This document shows positions 1 through 9,320 of a stretch of 64,000 nucleotides of DNA, one piece after another. Below the pieces are notes generated by a model, which was not told the DNA's origin, made no database searches, and saw only the letters and a program-made list of their open reading frames with translations. The first letter of the stretch is position 1, and the number at the start of each line of letters is the position of its first letter. Source of the stretch: Pseudomonas sp. TH41. Lineage in GTDB: Bacteria > Pseudomonadota > Gammaproteobacteria > Pseudomonadales > Pseudomonadaceae. The position numbers were made by a program, and so were the translations under genes. Location: contig NZ_JAEKFH010000004.1 of the NCBI RefSeq assembly GCF_016650695.1, positions 310,001-374,000 of the forward strand, in the 5' to 3' direction.

Positions 1-141
1 CATTGGGTTGTAACTTTTAAAGGTGTAAGTCTGGATGTGGTTGCCCAGTCCCTAGAGTTTCTGGTGCCTTCCTATCAAGGGGAATCCCCGGATCAAGCGG
101 CCAATAGCGGACTCTCCGAATGTTTCGGGGCAATGACTTGA
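1..141 (+). CDS. Possible 3' end of an unidentified gene (partial)
   Basis: Frame 1 is open from the window edge to a TGA at 139-141, giving a 46-residue tail. I do not recognise the protein. It could be the C-terminus of a gene that starts outside the window or a chance open frame. The 60 bp to the next gene show no clear terminator. Confidence 0.3.
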   Translation, partial: HWVVTFKGVSLDVVAQSLEFLVPSYQGESPDQAANSGLSECFGAMT

Positions 142-202
142 GGTGAGTTGTTTCTGATCAGCTATGGTAATTCAGTAGACCACGCTCTTGGGCAGATCCT
201 CC

Positions 203-862
203 ATGGACTCATACCTCACTCTTTTCCTAAGCATGTTCACCACGCTACTGGCAATCATCAATCCACTTGAGGCCATTCCGGTATTTTTGGGTCTGCTGCA
301 AGACAAAGACGCCGCCGAACAGCGACGGGTGGCACGCAAAGCCTGCCTTTATGCACTGCTGTTGATGTTTTTCTTTCTGATCTTCGGCAACTTGCTGTTG
401 CGCTTGTTCGAAGTTCCCCTAAGCATGATTCGGGTGGTCGGAGGATTGATCCTGATGCGGATCGGGTTCGAGCTATTTGCTCCCTCACCCAACAGCAGCC
501 TGATTCCAAGCGGGGGCAAAGGCAACGAGGACGTATCCTTCATACCAATGGCCATGCCGATCATGTTTGGCCCCGGCGCCATTGCCACAGTGATTGGCCT
601 GACCAGCACCATCAAGAACTCCGACCGCGCCATACTGTCCTTCGCCGTAGTGGCACTGGCGATCTGCACCACCATGTTAATCACTTACCTCTCTCTGGCT
701 TACGCCAATAACATTCTCAGAAAGATTGGCCCGCAAGGCATCGACGCCGCGACCCGTATCGTCGGCTTCTTCGTTTCGGCGATGGGCGTAGGCCTGATTT
801 TTCATGGGACGGTGGAGTTTCTACAGTCGTATGGGGCGCTACTCAACGGTGTTACAAAGTAG
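203..862 (+). CDS. MarC-family integral membrane protein
   Basis: The 219-residue protein is almost entirely hydrophobic, with about six membrane segments. The N-terminal stretch contains the INPLEAIPVF motif typical of the MarC/YhgN family, and a second conserved Gly/Pro-rich segment (MFGPGAIATV) lies near the middle. Length matches the family. The open frame begins earlier at a TTG (188), but the ATG at 203 gives the usual N-terminus. MarC proteins are inner-membrane proteins whose transport substrate is not established; the old link to antibiotic resistance was not upheld. The gene stands alone and converges with the arylsulfatase across a shared terminator. Confidence 0.85.
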   Translation: MDSYLTLFLSMFTTLLAIINPLEAIPVFLGLLQDKDAAEQRRVARKACLYALLLMFFFLIFGNLLLRLFEVPLSMIRVVGGLILMRIGFELFAPSPNSSLIPSGGKGNEDVSFIPMAMPIMFGPGAIATVIGLTSTIKNSDRAILSFAVVALAICTTMLITYLSLAYANNILRKIGPQGIDAATRIVGFFVSAMGVGLIFHGTVEFLQSYGALLNGVTK

Positions 863-1020
863 GACTGCAAAGTTCTTTGATTTTACTGCCATTCAAAATC
901 AATGGTTCTCACTACTCCTGTCTCAATCAGTCCGGTTCAACTTGGCTGATTGAGTTGAACGCTGCCTGAAGTTCGCAATAGACCGGTTTTCATAAAGAAA
1001 AGACCATGCGATCAACAAAA

Positions 1021-1042
1021 GGGCGCCTGTGTGGAGGCGCCC
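1021..1042. terminator. Bidirectional hairpin terminator between convergent genes
   Basis: A perfect 7-bp GC stem (GGGCGCC / GGCGCCC) with an 8-nt loop lies between marC and the arylsulfatase. It is followed by a T-run on the plus strand (ATTTTT) and by TTTTG on the minus strand. It sits 32 bp from the stop of the minus-strand sulfatase. Confidence 0.7.
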
Positions 1043-1073
1043 GTGGATTTTTAGCGGCTGCTTAGATACGCCG

Positions 1074-2786
1074 TTAATCGTGCCCGTTATGACCGTTCTG
1101 CTGCATGGCTTTGAGAATACCGTCCAAGTTGTAGGTTTCCGGCGCCTGCATGGGCGGGAAATCTTTGTACGACATTAACTCCTTCTCCCAGAGCAACTGC
1201 CCGATTGGCAGCATGTTCCAGTTGTAGATATAGGCGTTACCAGGGGAACCCAAAGCACCGCCATAGCCCGTGATGGACTTCGCGTCATCGCCGACTGTTG
1301 TTTCAAAGGGGTCGCGCTTGAGGTTGAGCAGTTGAGTCCAGTGGAAAGTGGTAGCGCCATATAACCCGCCCGTCGCGGTATCCGGCACTATGGTGTAATA
1401 CATCTTCCAATTCTTGTAGCGCACAGCCGAAGGTTGCGATCCGGTGTAGTAGAAGAAGGTGTCACGCGCCGACTTTTCGGATTTGCCAGTCAGATAGTCA
1501 GTTTGATCCACGCCGTCGAGCTTGGTCTTGACAATACCGGGGTACTTGCCCGCCATGACCTGCTCATTTAGTTCATTACCCTTCTTGCCACCAGCGATAT
1601 CGACCAAGGTCGGCAACCAGTCGAGAGAGGCAAAGATGTCGGTAAGGATCGTGCCCGGCTTGATCACCCCAGGCCAGCGCATGACCAGCGGAGCGCGCAT
1701 GCCGCCCTCCCAAGTGGTCAACTTGCCGCCCTTGAACGGAGTAGTACCGCCGTCCGGGAAGGTAATGGTTTCCGCGCCGTTGTCGGTGGTGAAGACGACA
1801 ATGGTGTTGTCCAACTCGCCCATGTCCTGAAGTTTCTTCAAGACATAACCAATATTGTCATCCAGCTGCTTCATGCCCGCTTCATTGGTCCCCCAGTCCT
1901 TACCGCCGGCTTCACCAACCATGGCTTCATACTTGGGTGGCAGTACCGTGGTGATGTGCATGCGTGCCGGGTTGTACCAGACGAAGAACGGCTTATTGGT
2001 TTTCTTCGGATCGTTGCGGTCGAGGAAGTCGATGACCTTGGCGGAAATTTCTTCATCCACAGTCTTCGAGCGTTCTAGCGTCAGCGGCCCTTCGTCCTTG
2101 CAAGTGGTGTTCTTCTGCGTACCGTCGCTGGAGACGCAGGATATGACCGGACGTGGTGGCGTCAAGCAGGTACCCTCCCTCGGATCGATGGCTCCGGGTA
2201 CTTCCGGCAGCCCGTTGATCGGGGCGGCCTTGCATGGCGGTGCAATGCTCTGCTCTTGCGGAGTCTTGTTGATGTCGACAAAGCTCACGCCCTGCATCGC
2301 ATCGAGGTGATAGAGGTAGCCCCAGAACTCCTGGAAGCCGTGGGAGGTCGGCAGTGCCTCAAAATTGTCACCCAAATGGTTCTTGCCGAATTCGCCAGTG
2401 GTATAGCCCAAATCAAGCAAAAATTTGGACAGTGCGGGTGTACCAGGACGCAGCCATGATGGGCTGCCGGGTAGTTGCGGTGGAATCATGCCGGTACGCA
2501 GCGGATGCATCCCGGTAAAGAAAGCGTTGCGCCCCGCCGTACAACTCTGCTCGGCGTAGTAGGTCATGAATTTCGCACCTTCCTGGGCGATGCGATCGAT
2601 ATTCGGCGTTTCACCGACCGCCAGCCCCTGGTGATAGATACTCGGCTGCATCCAGCCAACGTCATCGGCCATGATGAACATGATGTTGGGTTTCTTATCG
2701 GCAGCTTGAGTCACTGCCGACATGCTGGCTCCCCCCACCAGACTACTCAACGCCAATCCCGCTAGTACAAGTTTTCTCAGTTTCAT
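1074..2786 (-). CDS. Secreted arylsulfatase (type I, formylglycine)
   Basis: This 570-residue protein has a signal peptide (MKLRKLV..., cleavage near residue 29) and then the sulfatase fold. The metal-binding Asp pair is at residues 41-42 (IMADD). The formylglycine signature C-T-A-G-R is at 82-86, so Cys82 would be converted to formylglycine. A GKNHLG motif follows. C-x-A-x-R is an accepted variant of the usual C-x-P-x-R. Substrate is probably a sulfate ester taken as a sulfur source, acting in the periplasm. No formylglycine-generating enzyme or sulfatase-maturase is in the window, so activation must come from elsewhere. It lies near an alkylsulfatase and a lipoprotein on the same strand but with long gaps, so not an obvious operon. 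Confidence 0.88.
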   Translation of the reverse strand: MKLRKLVLAGLALSSLVGGASMSAVTQAADKKPNIMFIMADDVGWMQPSIYHQGLAVGETPNIDRIAQEGAKFMTYYAEQSCTAGRNAFFTGMHPLRTGMIPPQLPGSPSWLRPGTPALSKFLLDLGYTTGEFGKNHLGDNFEALPTSHGFQEFWGYLYHLDAMQGVSFVDINKTPQEQSIAPPCKAAPINGLPEVPGAIDPREGTCLTPPRPVISCVSSDGTQKNTTCKDEGPLTLERSKTVDEEISAKVIDFLDRNDPKKTNKPFFVWYNPARMHITTVLPPKYEAMVGEAGGKDWGTNEAGMKQLDDNIGYVLKKLQDMGELDNTIVVFTTDNGAETITFPDGGTTPFKGGKLTTWEGGMRAPLVMRWPGVIKPGTILTDIFASLDWLPTLVDIAGGKKGNELNEQVMAGKYPGIVKTKLDGVDQTDYLTGKSEKSARDTFFYYTGSQPSAVRYKNWKMYYTIVPDTATGGLYGATTFHWTQLLNLKRDPFETTVGDDAKSITGYGGALGSPGNAYIYNWNMLPIGQLLWEKELMSYKDFPPMQAPETYNLDGILKAMQQNGHNGHD

Positions 2787-3187
2787 GAGTTTGATCCTCT
2801 TCCAGTTGATTCACATAACCACCCATCTCGGGTACGTTGTGTTCTCATCTCTCAAGGCTCAAAAACTTCAACTGCCTCATCCTTATACTGACGGTCATCC
2901 GTCATTGGGCATCCTTAATATCTTGAGCTTTGACCGCAATGGCGTGTGGCTCTTATCGCATGCATACCCGGAATTCAGCCCTACCACTAACAGGATGGTG
3001 AGTATAGACGCGCATTTATAAGGTGCCGGCCGGTAGAAATTTAGGGAAATGGGCCTTCAACGTTTCTGCGTCTCCTTCTGGAAACCTCTATCACCCAGTC
3101 CATGCTGCAAAATTGGCGAAAACGTCGGGAAAACGTTTGCGGAAGCTGCTTGATGGCAAAGCCGCCCCCGCCATCCGTCACATCATT
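2787..3187. other. Intergenic region upstream of the arylsulfatase
   Basis: About 400 bp between the arylsulfatase start and the lipoprotein stop. Short open frames here have no recognisable protein features. It must contain the arylsulfatase promoter and the lipoprotein 3' end. No strong hairpin or REP palindrome was seen. Confidence 0.5.
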
Positions 3188-3634
3188 TCACCGCTTTGCC
3201 TGCGCGACATCGCCGCAGAAAATATCGACGCTGCCATCTTCGGGTGATGTCCGTACGACGATGGAGTATTTGCCGGAAAGCAATTCTGACGTTGCGATAG
3301 GCGCACTACGGTAAAAGCTCCAGCCGTTGCCCCCGGCGGCATCACTTGTGTTGACCTTATCGTTCATTGCGTAGGCGTCTGGCCCGGGTTGCTGGCAGCT
3401 GCCTTTATTGATGAACGTGTAAATGCGCGGTGGCAGGATAGTTCCGGTCGGAACGCCAGTGATATAGAAGTCAAAATTGGTTTGATTGCCTTCCGCGGTC
3501 AATGTGGTGTTGGCGCTCTGGCCCGCATTGCTGTGGGTGGCAGTCAGAGGCAAATTCATTGAATGGTTAGAAGCCGTACTGCAACCGAAGAGACCGACCA
3601 TAAGTAGCGCGAGCGGGACGATGCGGGTATTCAT
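3188..3634 (-). CDS. Small lipoprotein of unknown function
   Basis: The start at 3634 is chosen because GGAGG lies 7 nt upstream and the resulting N-terminus is a lipoprotein signal (MNTRIVPLALLMVGLFGC) with the lipidated Cys at residue 18. The 148-residue protein continues with a Ser/Thr/Asn-rich stretch and a domain with at least two further Cys residues. No family is recognised. Predicted outer-membrane-anchored periplasmic protein. It lies between two sulfatases but no functional link can be shown. Confidence 0.65.
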   Translation of the reverse strand: MNTRIVPLALLMVGLFGCSTASNHSMNLPLTATHSNAGQSANTTLTAEGNQTNFDFYITGVPTGTILPPRIYTFINKGSCQQPGPDAYAMNDKVNTSDAAGGNGWSFYRSAPIATSELLSGKYSIVVRTSPEDGSVDIFCGDVAQAKR

Positions 3635-4138
3635 AAACAACCTCCAAAAGTGGAAGAAGTGCATGGGGGGAACATTGGGTATAGCTCATTAGTAAATGTG
3701 CTGTTCTCATAAATCTGAGTTCAAAAACCCGGTTTATGCAGACGAGCAAATCACCTGCATCTAGTCATCGCTTACATCGATGAAGCGGTCACGCAAAAAG
3801 CCGAAGTCAGGATATTCAACGCGCAGAAATTACGGTGCTGGAGGTAACGACGACTGGCGTCTTACCCGGAACTGAAGAGTGTAAATGCCTCCAACAAATG
3901 CTTGCTGAGGACTATCTCACTAACGGAGTTGCCGCACCCAGGACTTGATTTCTGTCGGGGAATGGGCTGCTACTGGTGATCCCTTTGTGTGTCGCGCCAA
4001 GGGTCGATTGAATCCATAGTGATGGAGCGTGAAAGATGGTCGATTGCTGCCTTCGGCAATAGGCAGCAAATGACCAAATTGGGTGTTGATCGCAAGATTG
4101 CGTCACCCTAAACAGGATGACACGCAGTCCCCTATGGA
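3635..4138. other. Intergenic region, no convincing gene
   Basis: About 500 bp between the lipoprotein promoter side and the alkylsulfatase stop. A 64-codon minus-strand open frame (3912-4106) has no domain features or convincing ribosome binding site and was not called. The lipoprotein promoter should lie at 3640-3750. Confidence 0.4.
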
Positions 4139-6175
4139 TTACTGACTGGTGCCAGGCAGTAGCTCAAAGGTTGGGTTAAACGGCGTGATGGCAGCCATCA
4201 ACAGCTCGAAGGGTTTATGGTCGCCTACGAATGTGGCTTTTCCGGCCGCAACGAGTTGAGCGAAGCTGGTTTTCCTTGCCATTACGCCTTCAAGATCAGA
4301 ACGATCAAGGGTGATAGTAAGGTCGGCATTTTTCGCTTGCTGCCCCTTGATATTGGTCAGTGTTGAATTGCTTAACTCAACAACAAACTGCTCACCGTTG
4401 TCGGGCGTCTTGAGATTCAAGACAAAGTGTTGATCCGCAACTTTGCTGCCATCAAGGGCGATGCCGAGGTACTCCAGCCACAACTCGGTACTCATGGCGC
4501 GAATCATGTCAGGCCCGGTGGTTTTGGGCGGTACACCCTTTGGCATGCCGTGGCGTAACTCATACGCCGCCGCGAGGAAGCTGTTACGCACCCCGGCACT
4601 TTCCTTCTGATAGCCGACCTGCTCATAGACGTCCGCGAGCAAGTCCTTGGCCTCGGTGTTTTGGGGTTCGGCATACACCAGCTTATTGAGAATTTCATAG
4701 GCTTCGCGGTATTTACCCTGATCGAACAAGGATTTGCACTTGGTCATGATCTTCTCTGAGCCCCCCATCATTTCCACGTACAGCGGTGCCGAATCCTTCG
4801 GTGACAGCGGCATCAGCGTCGCTGGGTTGGCATCCCAGTAACCCAGGTAGCGATTGATCACGGCGCGGCTGTTGTGCTCTTCGGAGCCGTGGTAGCTGTG
4901 GGTCGCCCAGTTGTTTTTCAGGCTGTCTGGCAACTTGTAGACGTTGTGAATCTCGTTGATGGTGACGCCCTGGTTGGCCGCGTGCAGCACGGCGTTATTC
5001 AGGTTGGCGTAGGCGTCGCGTTGCGCGCGCATGACGTCCTGAATCCGCTCATTACCCCAACGTGGCCAACTGTGCGCGGCGAACATGACGTCCGCCTGTT
5101 GTCCGTAGCGATACAAAGCGTTGTTGATGTTCTTCGACCAGACCAGTGGATCACGGACCAGAGCACCGCGAAGGGTGTAAATGTTATGGATGGTGCCGAC
5201 GATGTTTTCCGCGGCCCAGAATGCCTTGAACTGCGGGAACCAGGTATTCATCTCCGCTGGCGCTTCGGTGCCCGGAGTACTTTGAAATTCCATTTCCACG
5301 CCGTCGATCGTCAGGGTCTCGAAATCTTTCGTGATATAGCGATTGGGTTCGATCAGGCCCATGTTGCCAATGGACGCATTTTTTCCGATGGCCATGTCGA
5401 CGTGGCCATAAGGACTGTGCGGCAACAACACGCCATATTGGAAAAATGCGCGCCGGGTCATTGCGTTACCGGCGTAGACGTTTTCAGCCACGGCATGTTC
5501 CATGAAACCGGTGGGTGCTATCAGCGGGATTTTGCCGCTGCGCACATCGGCCTCATCGACCAACCCGCGGACGCCACCAAAATGGTCGGCATGGGAGTGA
5601 GAGATCACCACCGCTACGACCGGGCGCTTACCGAGTTTTTCATTGATAAAGTCCAGCGCAGCCTTGGCGGTTTCCTTCGACATCAGCGTGTCGAACACAA
5701 TCCAGCCCGTATCGCCCTTGATGAACGTGATGTTCGCCAGGTCAAACCCGCGCACTTGGTAAATCTTTTCCGGAACCACCTCGTACAGACCGAAGGCCAT
5801 ATTGAGTATCGCCTGACGCTGCAACGACGGATTGATGCTGTCGTAATCCTTGCCGTCGAGCAGGAAGTCATAGCTCCCCATGTTCCAGGCGACATTTCCG
5901 GCTTCAGCCATGATCTTGTTGTAGGTCGGTGCCGCAATAAAGCCTTTTTTGGCCTCCTCAAAATCTCGTTTGTCCGCGAACGGAAGTGTCTTGCGTACAC
6001 CGTTTTGCAGTTCGATCGTGTAGGCCGAAGGCGGTTTGCCTTTGGTATCGAAGTGCGCACTTTTTGTTGAGGAAGGATCAGAACTTGCGCCGTTTGCATC
6101 GGCCGCAAAAATGGCAGGGCTAACGCCACAGCCCAACGTAATTGCCAGTGCCAGATGAAGGGTCTTGTTGTGCAT
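4139..6175 (-). CDS. Alkyl/aryl sulfatase, SdsA1-like metallo-beta-lactamase fold
   Basis: A 678-residue protein with a signal peptide (cleavage near residue 25). The zinc motif HSHADH is at residues 193-198, followed by a helical dimerisation domain (after about 430) and a C-terminal SCP2-like domain (about 550-678). This is the domain order and length of the class III alkylsulfatases SdsA1/BDS1. These hydrolyse primary alkyl sulfates such as SDS with zinc, here probably in the periplasm. It is divergently transcribed from a LysR regulator across 167 bp containing a palindrome, so local LysR control is likely. Confidence 0.93.
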   Translation of the reverse strand: MHNKTLHLALAITLGCGVSPAIFAADANGASSDPSSTKSAHFDTKGKPPSAYTIELQNGVRKTLPFADKRDFEEAKKGFIAAPTYNKIMAEAGNVAWNMGSYDFLLDGKDYDSINPSLQRQAILNMAFGLYEVVPEKIYQVRGFDLANITFIKGDTGWIVFDTLMSKETAKAALDFINEKLGKRPVVAVVISHSHADHFGGVRGLVDEADVRSGKIPLIAPTGFMEHAVAENVYAGNAMTRRAFFQYGVLLPHSPYGHVDMAIGKNASIGNMGLIEPNRYITKDFETLTIDGVEMEFQSTPGTEAPAEMNTWFPQFKAFWAAENIVGTIHNIYTLRGALVRDPLVWSKNINNALYRYGQQADVMFAAHSWPRWGNERIQDVMRAQRDAYANLNNAVLHAANQGVTINEIHNVYKLPDSLKNNWATHSYHGSEEHNSRAVINRYLGYWDANPATLMPLSPKDSAPLYVEMMGGSEKIMTKCKSLFDQGKYREAYEILNKLVYAEPQNTEAKDLLADVYEQVGYQKESAGVRNSFLAAAYELRHGMPKGVPPKTTGPDMIRAMSTELWLEYLGIALDGSKVADQHFVLNLKTPDNGEQFVVELSNSTLTNIKGQQAKNADLTITLDRSDLEGVMARKTSFAQLVAAGKATFVGDHKPFELLMAAITPFNPTFELLPGTSQ

Positions 6176-6272
6176 GAGGGGGTTCCTGTACCAAGGGCTG
6201 CCAAGAGCGTCAATGCGGATAATTGCGCCCGATTTTATTTATTGGGTACGCGTCTACTTGACCCGTCAGACC

Positions 6273-6289
6273 ATGAATAGCATATTCAT
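6273..6289. promoter_or_regulatory. Candidate LysR operator in the alkylsulfatase/LysR divergent region
   Basis: A perfect inverted repeat ATGAATA-GCA-TATTCAT lies about 54 bp upstream of the LysR gene and 98 bp upstream of the alkylsulfatase start. It is AT-rich, contains the T-N11-A form preferred by LysR proteins and sits where an autoregulatory site is expected. Binding is inferred. Confidence 0.5.
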
Positions 6290-6342
6290 TTCATTACGAA
6301 AAATTCCGTTTCAGTGGCTTCCGATAACATAAAGGTTATGAG

Positions 6343-7302
6343 ATGACACCCCGTCGCTTACGTCAGTTTTTGGCATTGATTGAACATGCGCACTTTGGTC
6401 GAGCGGCCAAAGCGTTAGGGGTTTCCCAGCCGGCGCTGAGCAAAAGCATCCAGTTGCTGGAGAGTGAACTTGGAGTCACGCTGTTCGACCGACGCCCTGA
6501 AGGCATTGCGCTGACTGCGTTTGGTCATTTGCTTCGGGAAAAAAGTCGGCGCTTGTTAGTGGCCGAGGAAGATTTGCGGCGTGACATTGCCTTGCTGGCG
6601 GGAGGTGATATCGGAGCGCTGAAAGTGGCCTTGGGTCCCTATCCAAGTATCACCAGCGGATACACCAGCATCGCGCGGCTGCATGCCCGGCACCCGAACA
6701 TCAAAGTCACGGCCCATGTTGCCGGATGGCGTGACGTTGCTCATCAGGTCGCGACCGGAGTGGTGGATTTGGGGATCGCCGAAATCAGTACCTTGGAAGG
6801 CCGGGAAGAATTCACCTGTGAGCTGTTGGGTGAGCACCAGGGACGTTTGTTTTGTCGGCCCGGCCATCCTCTGCTTTCGCAAAAGCGTTCATTGACGTTG
6901 GCGCAAACACTCGATTATCCCTGGGTGGCTTCGCGTATTCCGCTGCGGCTGGCGACCCATTTGCTCCCGGCCACGTTGGGCTGTGCCGGTGCATACGATG
7001 CGGTGAACGGTGATTTTGTACCGGCAATTGAGATAGACGTGCCCATGCAAATCGTAAAATTCGTCGAGAACAGTAACGCCCTGGCGGTAGGCAACTTGTC
7101 GAATTTCGAGCAGGAAATCAGAGCGGGTGAAATCGTCGCATTGCCTATCCATGACCTTGCACTGCGTACCCGTTACGGCTTCATCTACCTCAAAGAGCGC
7201 TCATTGCCACCCGCGGTCGAGGTGTACATGAGGGAAGTGCGGGCCGTGGAAGAAGAGATCAGTCAGCGCGAAAGCCTTCTCGCCCGGATGAACAAGGAGT
7301 GA
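6343..7302 (+). CDS. LysR-family transcriptional regulator
   Basis: A 319-residue protein with the standard LysR layout: an N-terminal winged helix-turn-helix (residues about 3-62; LRQFLALIEHAHFGRAAKAL, SQPALSKSIQLLE) and a periplasmic-binding-like co-inducer domain (about 90-295). ATG 6343 follows an AAAGG ribosome site. It is divergent from the alkylsulfatase, which is its most likely target. Confidence 0.9.
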   Translation: MTPRRLRQFLALIEHAHFGRAAKALGVSQPALSKSIQLLESELGVTLFDRRPEGIALTAFGHLLREKSRRLLVAEEDLRRDIALLAGGDIGALKVALGPYPSITSGYTSIARLHARHPNIKVTAHVAGWRDVAHQVATGVVDLGIAEISTLEGREEFTCELLGEHQGRLFCRPGHPLLSQKRSLTLAQTLDYPWVASRIPLRLATHLLPATLGCAGAYDAVNGDFVPAIEIDVPMQIVKFVENSNALAVGNLSNFEQEIRAGEIVALPIHDLALRTRYGFIYLKERSLPPAVEVYMREVRAVEEEISQRESLLARMNKE

Positions 7303-7436
7303 GCCGCGCGCTGTATATGAGCATCTTGGCCCAACTCATTACAAAAATTATTTTTTGTTTGTTTATTGCGTAATATTACTCATAACGCTAGATTCAATCC
7401 TAATTCGTAATGACTTGTGTTTTTTGGAGGATGACG

Positions 7437-8219
7437 GTGAAACCTTGCGTAAAAAGCCTGGTTCTCGAGCTGCTGGTTGCCAAAAACGGCGTTCCGTTGC
7501 AGGTCAGGGAAGCCATTGTCGCGTGCGAGCTGTTCGGGATCAGCGAAAACAACGTTCGTGTCACCCTGGCACGCCTCACCATCGAAGCACTGCTTGAAGG
7601 TGCGGGGCGTGGCAGTTATCAGTTGGGACCACAGGCCAGGGACATTTCGTCCCAGTTGTTTGCCTGGCGAAGCGTCGAGCAGCATTTGCGGCCGTGGGAC
7701 GGCAGTTACCTGATGGTCGCGTGCAACGCCTTGGGCCGCAGTGATCGCAATATCCTGCGCCAGCGTGAACGATCGCTGCACATGTTGGGCTTCGCAGAAC
7801 TGGATAAGGATCTGTATGTTCGCCCGAACAATATCGAGCCAGATATCGAGTCGTTGCGTCGACGTTTGATCGATCTCGGCCTGGAACCGGCCGCGCTGGT
7901 TTTTCAGGCGATGGGCTTCGAAGAGGCGCAAATACAGCGAATTCAGAACCTGTGGAATGGCGAGTTGCTCAACGACAGCTATCGCCGCAATTGCGAGCAG
8001 CTGGAGAGCTGGGCCTTGCGCGCCGAGCAACTGAGGCTGGATGCGGCCGCACGCGAGTCGTTCACCCTCGGCCGCGAAGCCATCCGCCAGATTGTCTTCG
8101 ATCCCCTGTTGCCGCAACCCATGGTCGATGTGGCGCTGCGCAGCGAATTCGTGGCCGCTACCCAGCGTTTCGTGGACCACGGTCACCAGATCTGGCGCAC
8201 CTTTTTGCAACAACCATAA
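7437..8219 (+). CDS. PaaX-like transcriptional regulator
   Basis: The protein (260 residues from GTG 7437) has an N-terminal winged helix and a long C-terminal domain, resembling PaaX-family repressors, which respond to aromatic acyl-CoA ligands. Start choice: TTTTTGGAGG ends at 7430, abutting an ATG at 7431, while a GTG at 7437 has ideal 6-nt spacing, so GTG is preferred. Earlier ATGs at 7410 and 7431 are in the same frame. It is followed 56 bp downstream by the desaturase, which it may control. Assignment to PaaX rests on overall resemblance. Confidence 0.65.
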   Translation: MKPCVKSLVLELLVAKNGVPLQVREAIVACELFGISENNVRVTLARLTIEALLEGAGRGSYQLGPQARDISSQLFAWRSVEQHLRPWDGSYLMVACNALGRSDRNILRQRERSLHMLGFAELDKDLYVRPNNIEPDIESLRRRLIDLGLEPAALVFQAMGFEEAQIQRIQNLWNGELLNDSYRRNCEQLESWALRAEQLRLDAAARESFTLGREAIRQIVFDPLLPQPMVDVALRSEFVAATQRFVDHGHQIWRTFLQQP

Positions 8220-8275
8220 AGCCCAACTGACTCATCACCCAGGCCGGGCACGGGCCTTAGATGTCGAGGATACAC

Positions 8276-9271
8276 ATGAATAACAATAACAAGACCAAGA
8301 TCAGCGATATTCTCAGTCGCGACGAAATCAAATCGTTCAGCCAACGCTCAGACGCATGGGGCGCCTGGGCCGTGGGTTCAACCTGGGGTGTTCTGGCCCT
8401 GACTTTCATTTGTCTGGCCTGGACTCGCGATGTCTTGCCGTGGTGGGGATTCAGCCTCGTCCTGATCCTGGGTGTCATCGTTATTGCCGGACGCCAGTTG
8501 TGCTTTGGTATTTTGCAGCACGACGCCGCGCACGGCACTTTGTTCAAGAGCAAATGGTGCAATGACGTACTGGTCGACTGGTTGTGCGCTCGGCCGATCT
8601 GGAATGAGTTGCGCAAGTACCGCCCGTATCATCTGACCCATCACGCCAAGACGTCCACTGTCGACGATCCCGATCTCTGTCTGGTGGCGGGACTGCCGAC
8701 GACTCACCGCTCGATGATGCGCAAGTGCCTGCGTGACCTTTCAGGTGTTACCGGACTCAAGTTTTTGGTGGGACGCTTGCTGATGGATGCCGGCGTATTG
8801 CAATGGTCGTTGACCAGCGATATCCGGCGCCTGCCACTGGAAGGTCGTCACTGGTGGGACTATCCACGGACTTTCTTCAAAAACGCCAGCGGAATGCTGC
8901 TCATCAACGGTCTTCTCCTTGGCGCGTTATGGCTCAGCGGAAATGCCTGGTTGTACGGCGTGTGGGTGCTCGCCTATATCACACCGTTCCCGCTGTTCAT
9001 CCGCATTCGCTCAATGGCCGAACATGCCTGTTTGGAATCAAGCCCGGACGTGCTTCGCAATACCCGTACCACACACGCTGGATTATTCGCCCGCGCATGC
9101 GTGGCGCCAATTCGTGTCAACTTTCACATTGAGCATCATCTGATGGCGTCTGTGCCGTATTTTCGCCTGCCAAAATTGCATGCGCTTTTGCGCGAGCGTG
9201 GCATCGTATCGCCCCCCCCCACTTATTTGCAGGTGCTCAGGCTTGTGAGCATGCGAACTCGCCAGCAATGA
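8276..9271 (+). CDS. Fatty-acid-desaturase-type di-iron membrane enzyme
   Basis: A 331-residue membrane protein with the three histidine boxes of the family: HDAAH (82-86), HLTHH (119-123) and HIEHH (284-288). Hydrophobic segments lie around 30-50, 58-75, 205-222 and 225-243. These boxes bind a di-iron centre that desaturates or hydroxylates an alkyl chain in the inner membrane. ATG 8276 is preferred over 8261 because a GAGG lies 6-8 nt upstream. The gene is co-oriented with the PaaX-like regulator. A run of nine C residues at 9212-9220 interrupts codons near the 3' end. The true substrate is unknown; hydroxylation or a carotenoid/sphingolipid-type substrate is possible. Confidence 0.8.
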   Translation: MNNNNKTKISDILSRDEIKSFSQRSDAWGAWAVGSTWGVLALTFICLAWTRDVLPWWGFSLVLILGVIVIAGRQLCFGILQHDAAHGTLFKSKWCNDVLVDWLCARPIWNELRKYRPYHLTHHAKTSTVDDPDLCLVAGLPTTHRSMMRKCLRDLSGVTGLKFLVGRLLMDAGVLQWSLTSDIRRLPLEGRHWWDYPRTFFKNASGMLLINGLLLGALWLSGNAWLYGVWVLAYITPFPLFIRIRSMAEHACLESSPDVLRNTRTTHAGLFARACVAPIRVNFHIEHHLMASVPYFRLPKLHALLRERGIVSPPPTYLQVLRLVSMRTRQQ

Positions 9272-9320
9272 TGCCCGAGTGGTACCGCAAGGCGGTTAAA
9301 GATGGGGCGCCGGTCCGGCT

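Noticed and set aside
3912..4106. 64-codon minus-strand open frame
   Set aside because: No domain, signal or good ribosome site; treated as non-coding.
4874..6070. 398-codon plus-strand open frame opposite the alkylsulfatase
   Set aside because: It lies wholly within a strongly supported gene on the other strand and has no recognisable domain; high-GC codon bias creates such antisense frames.
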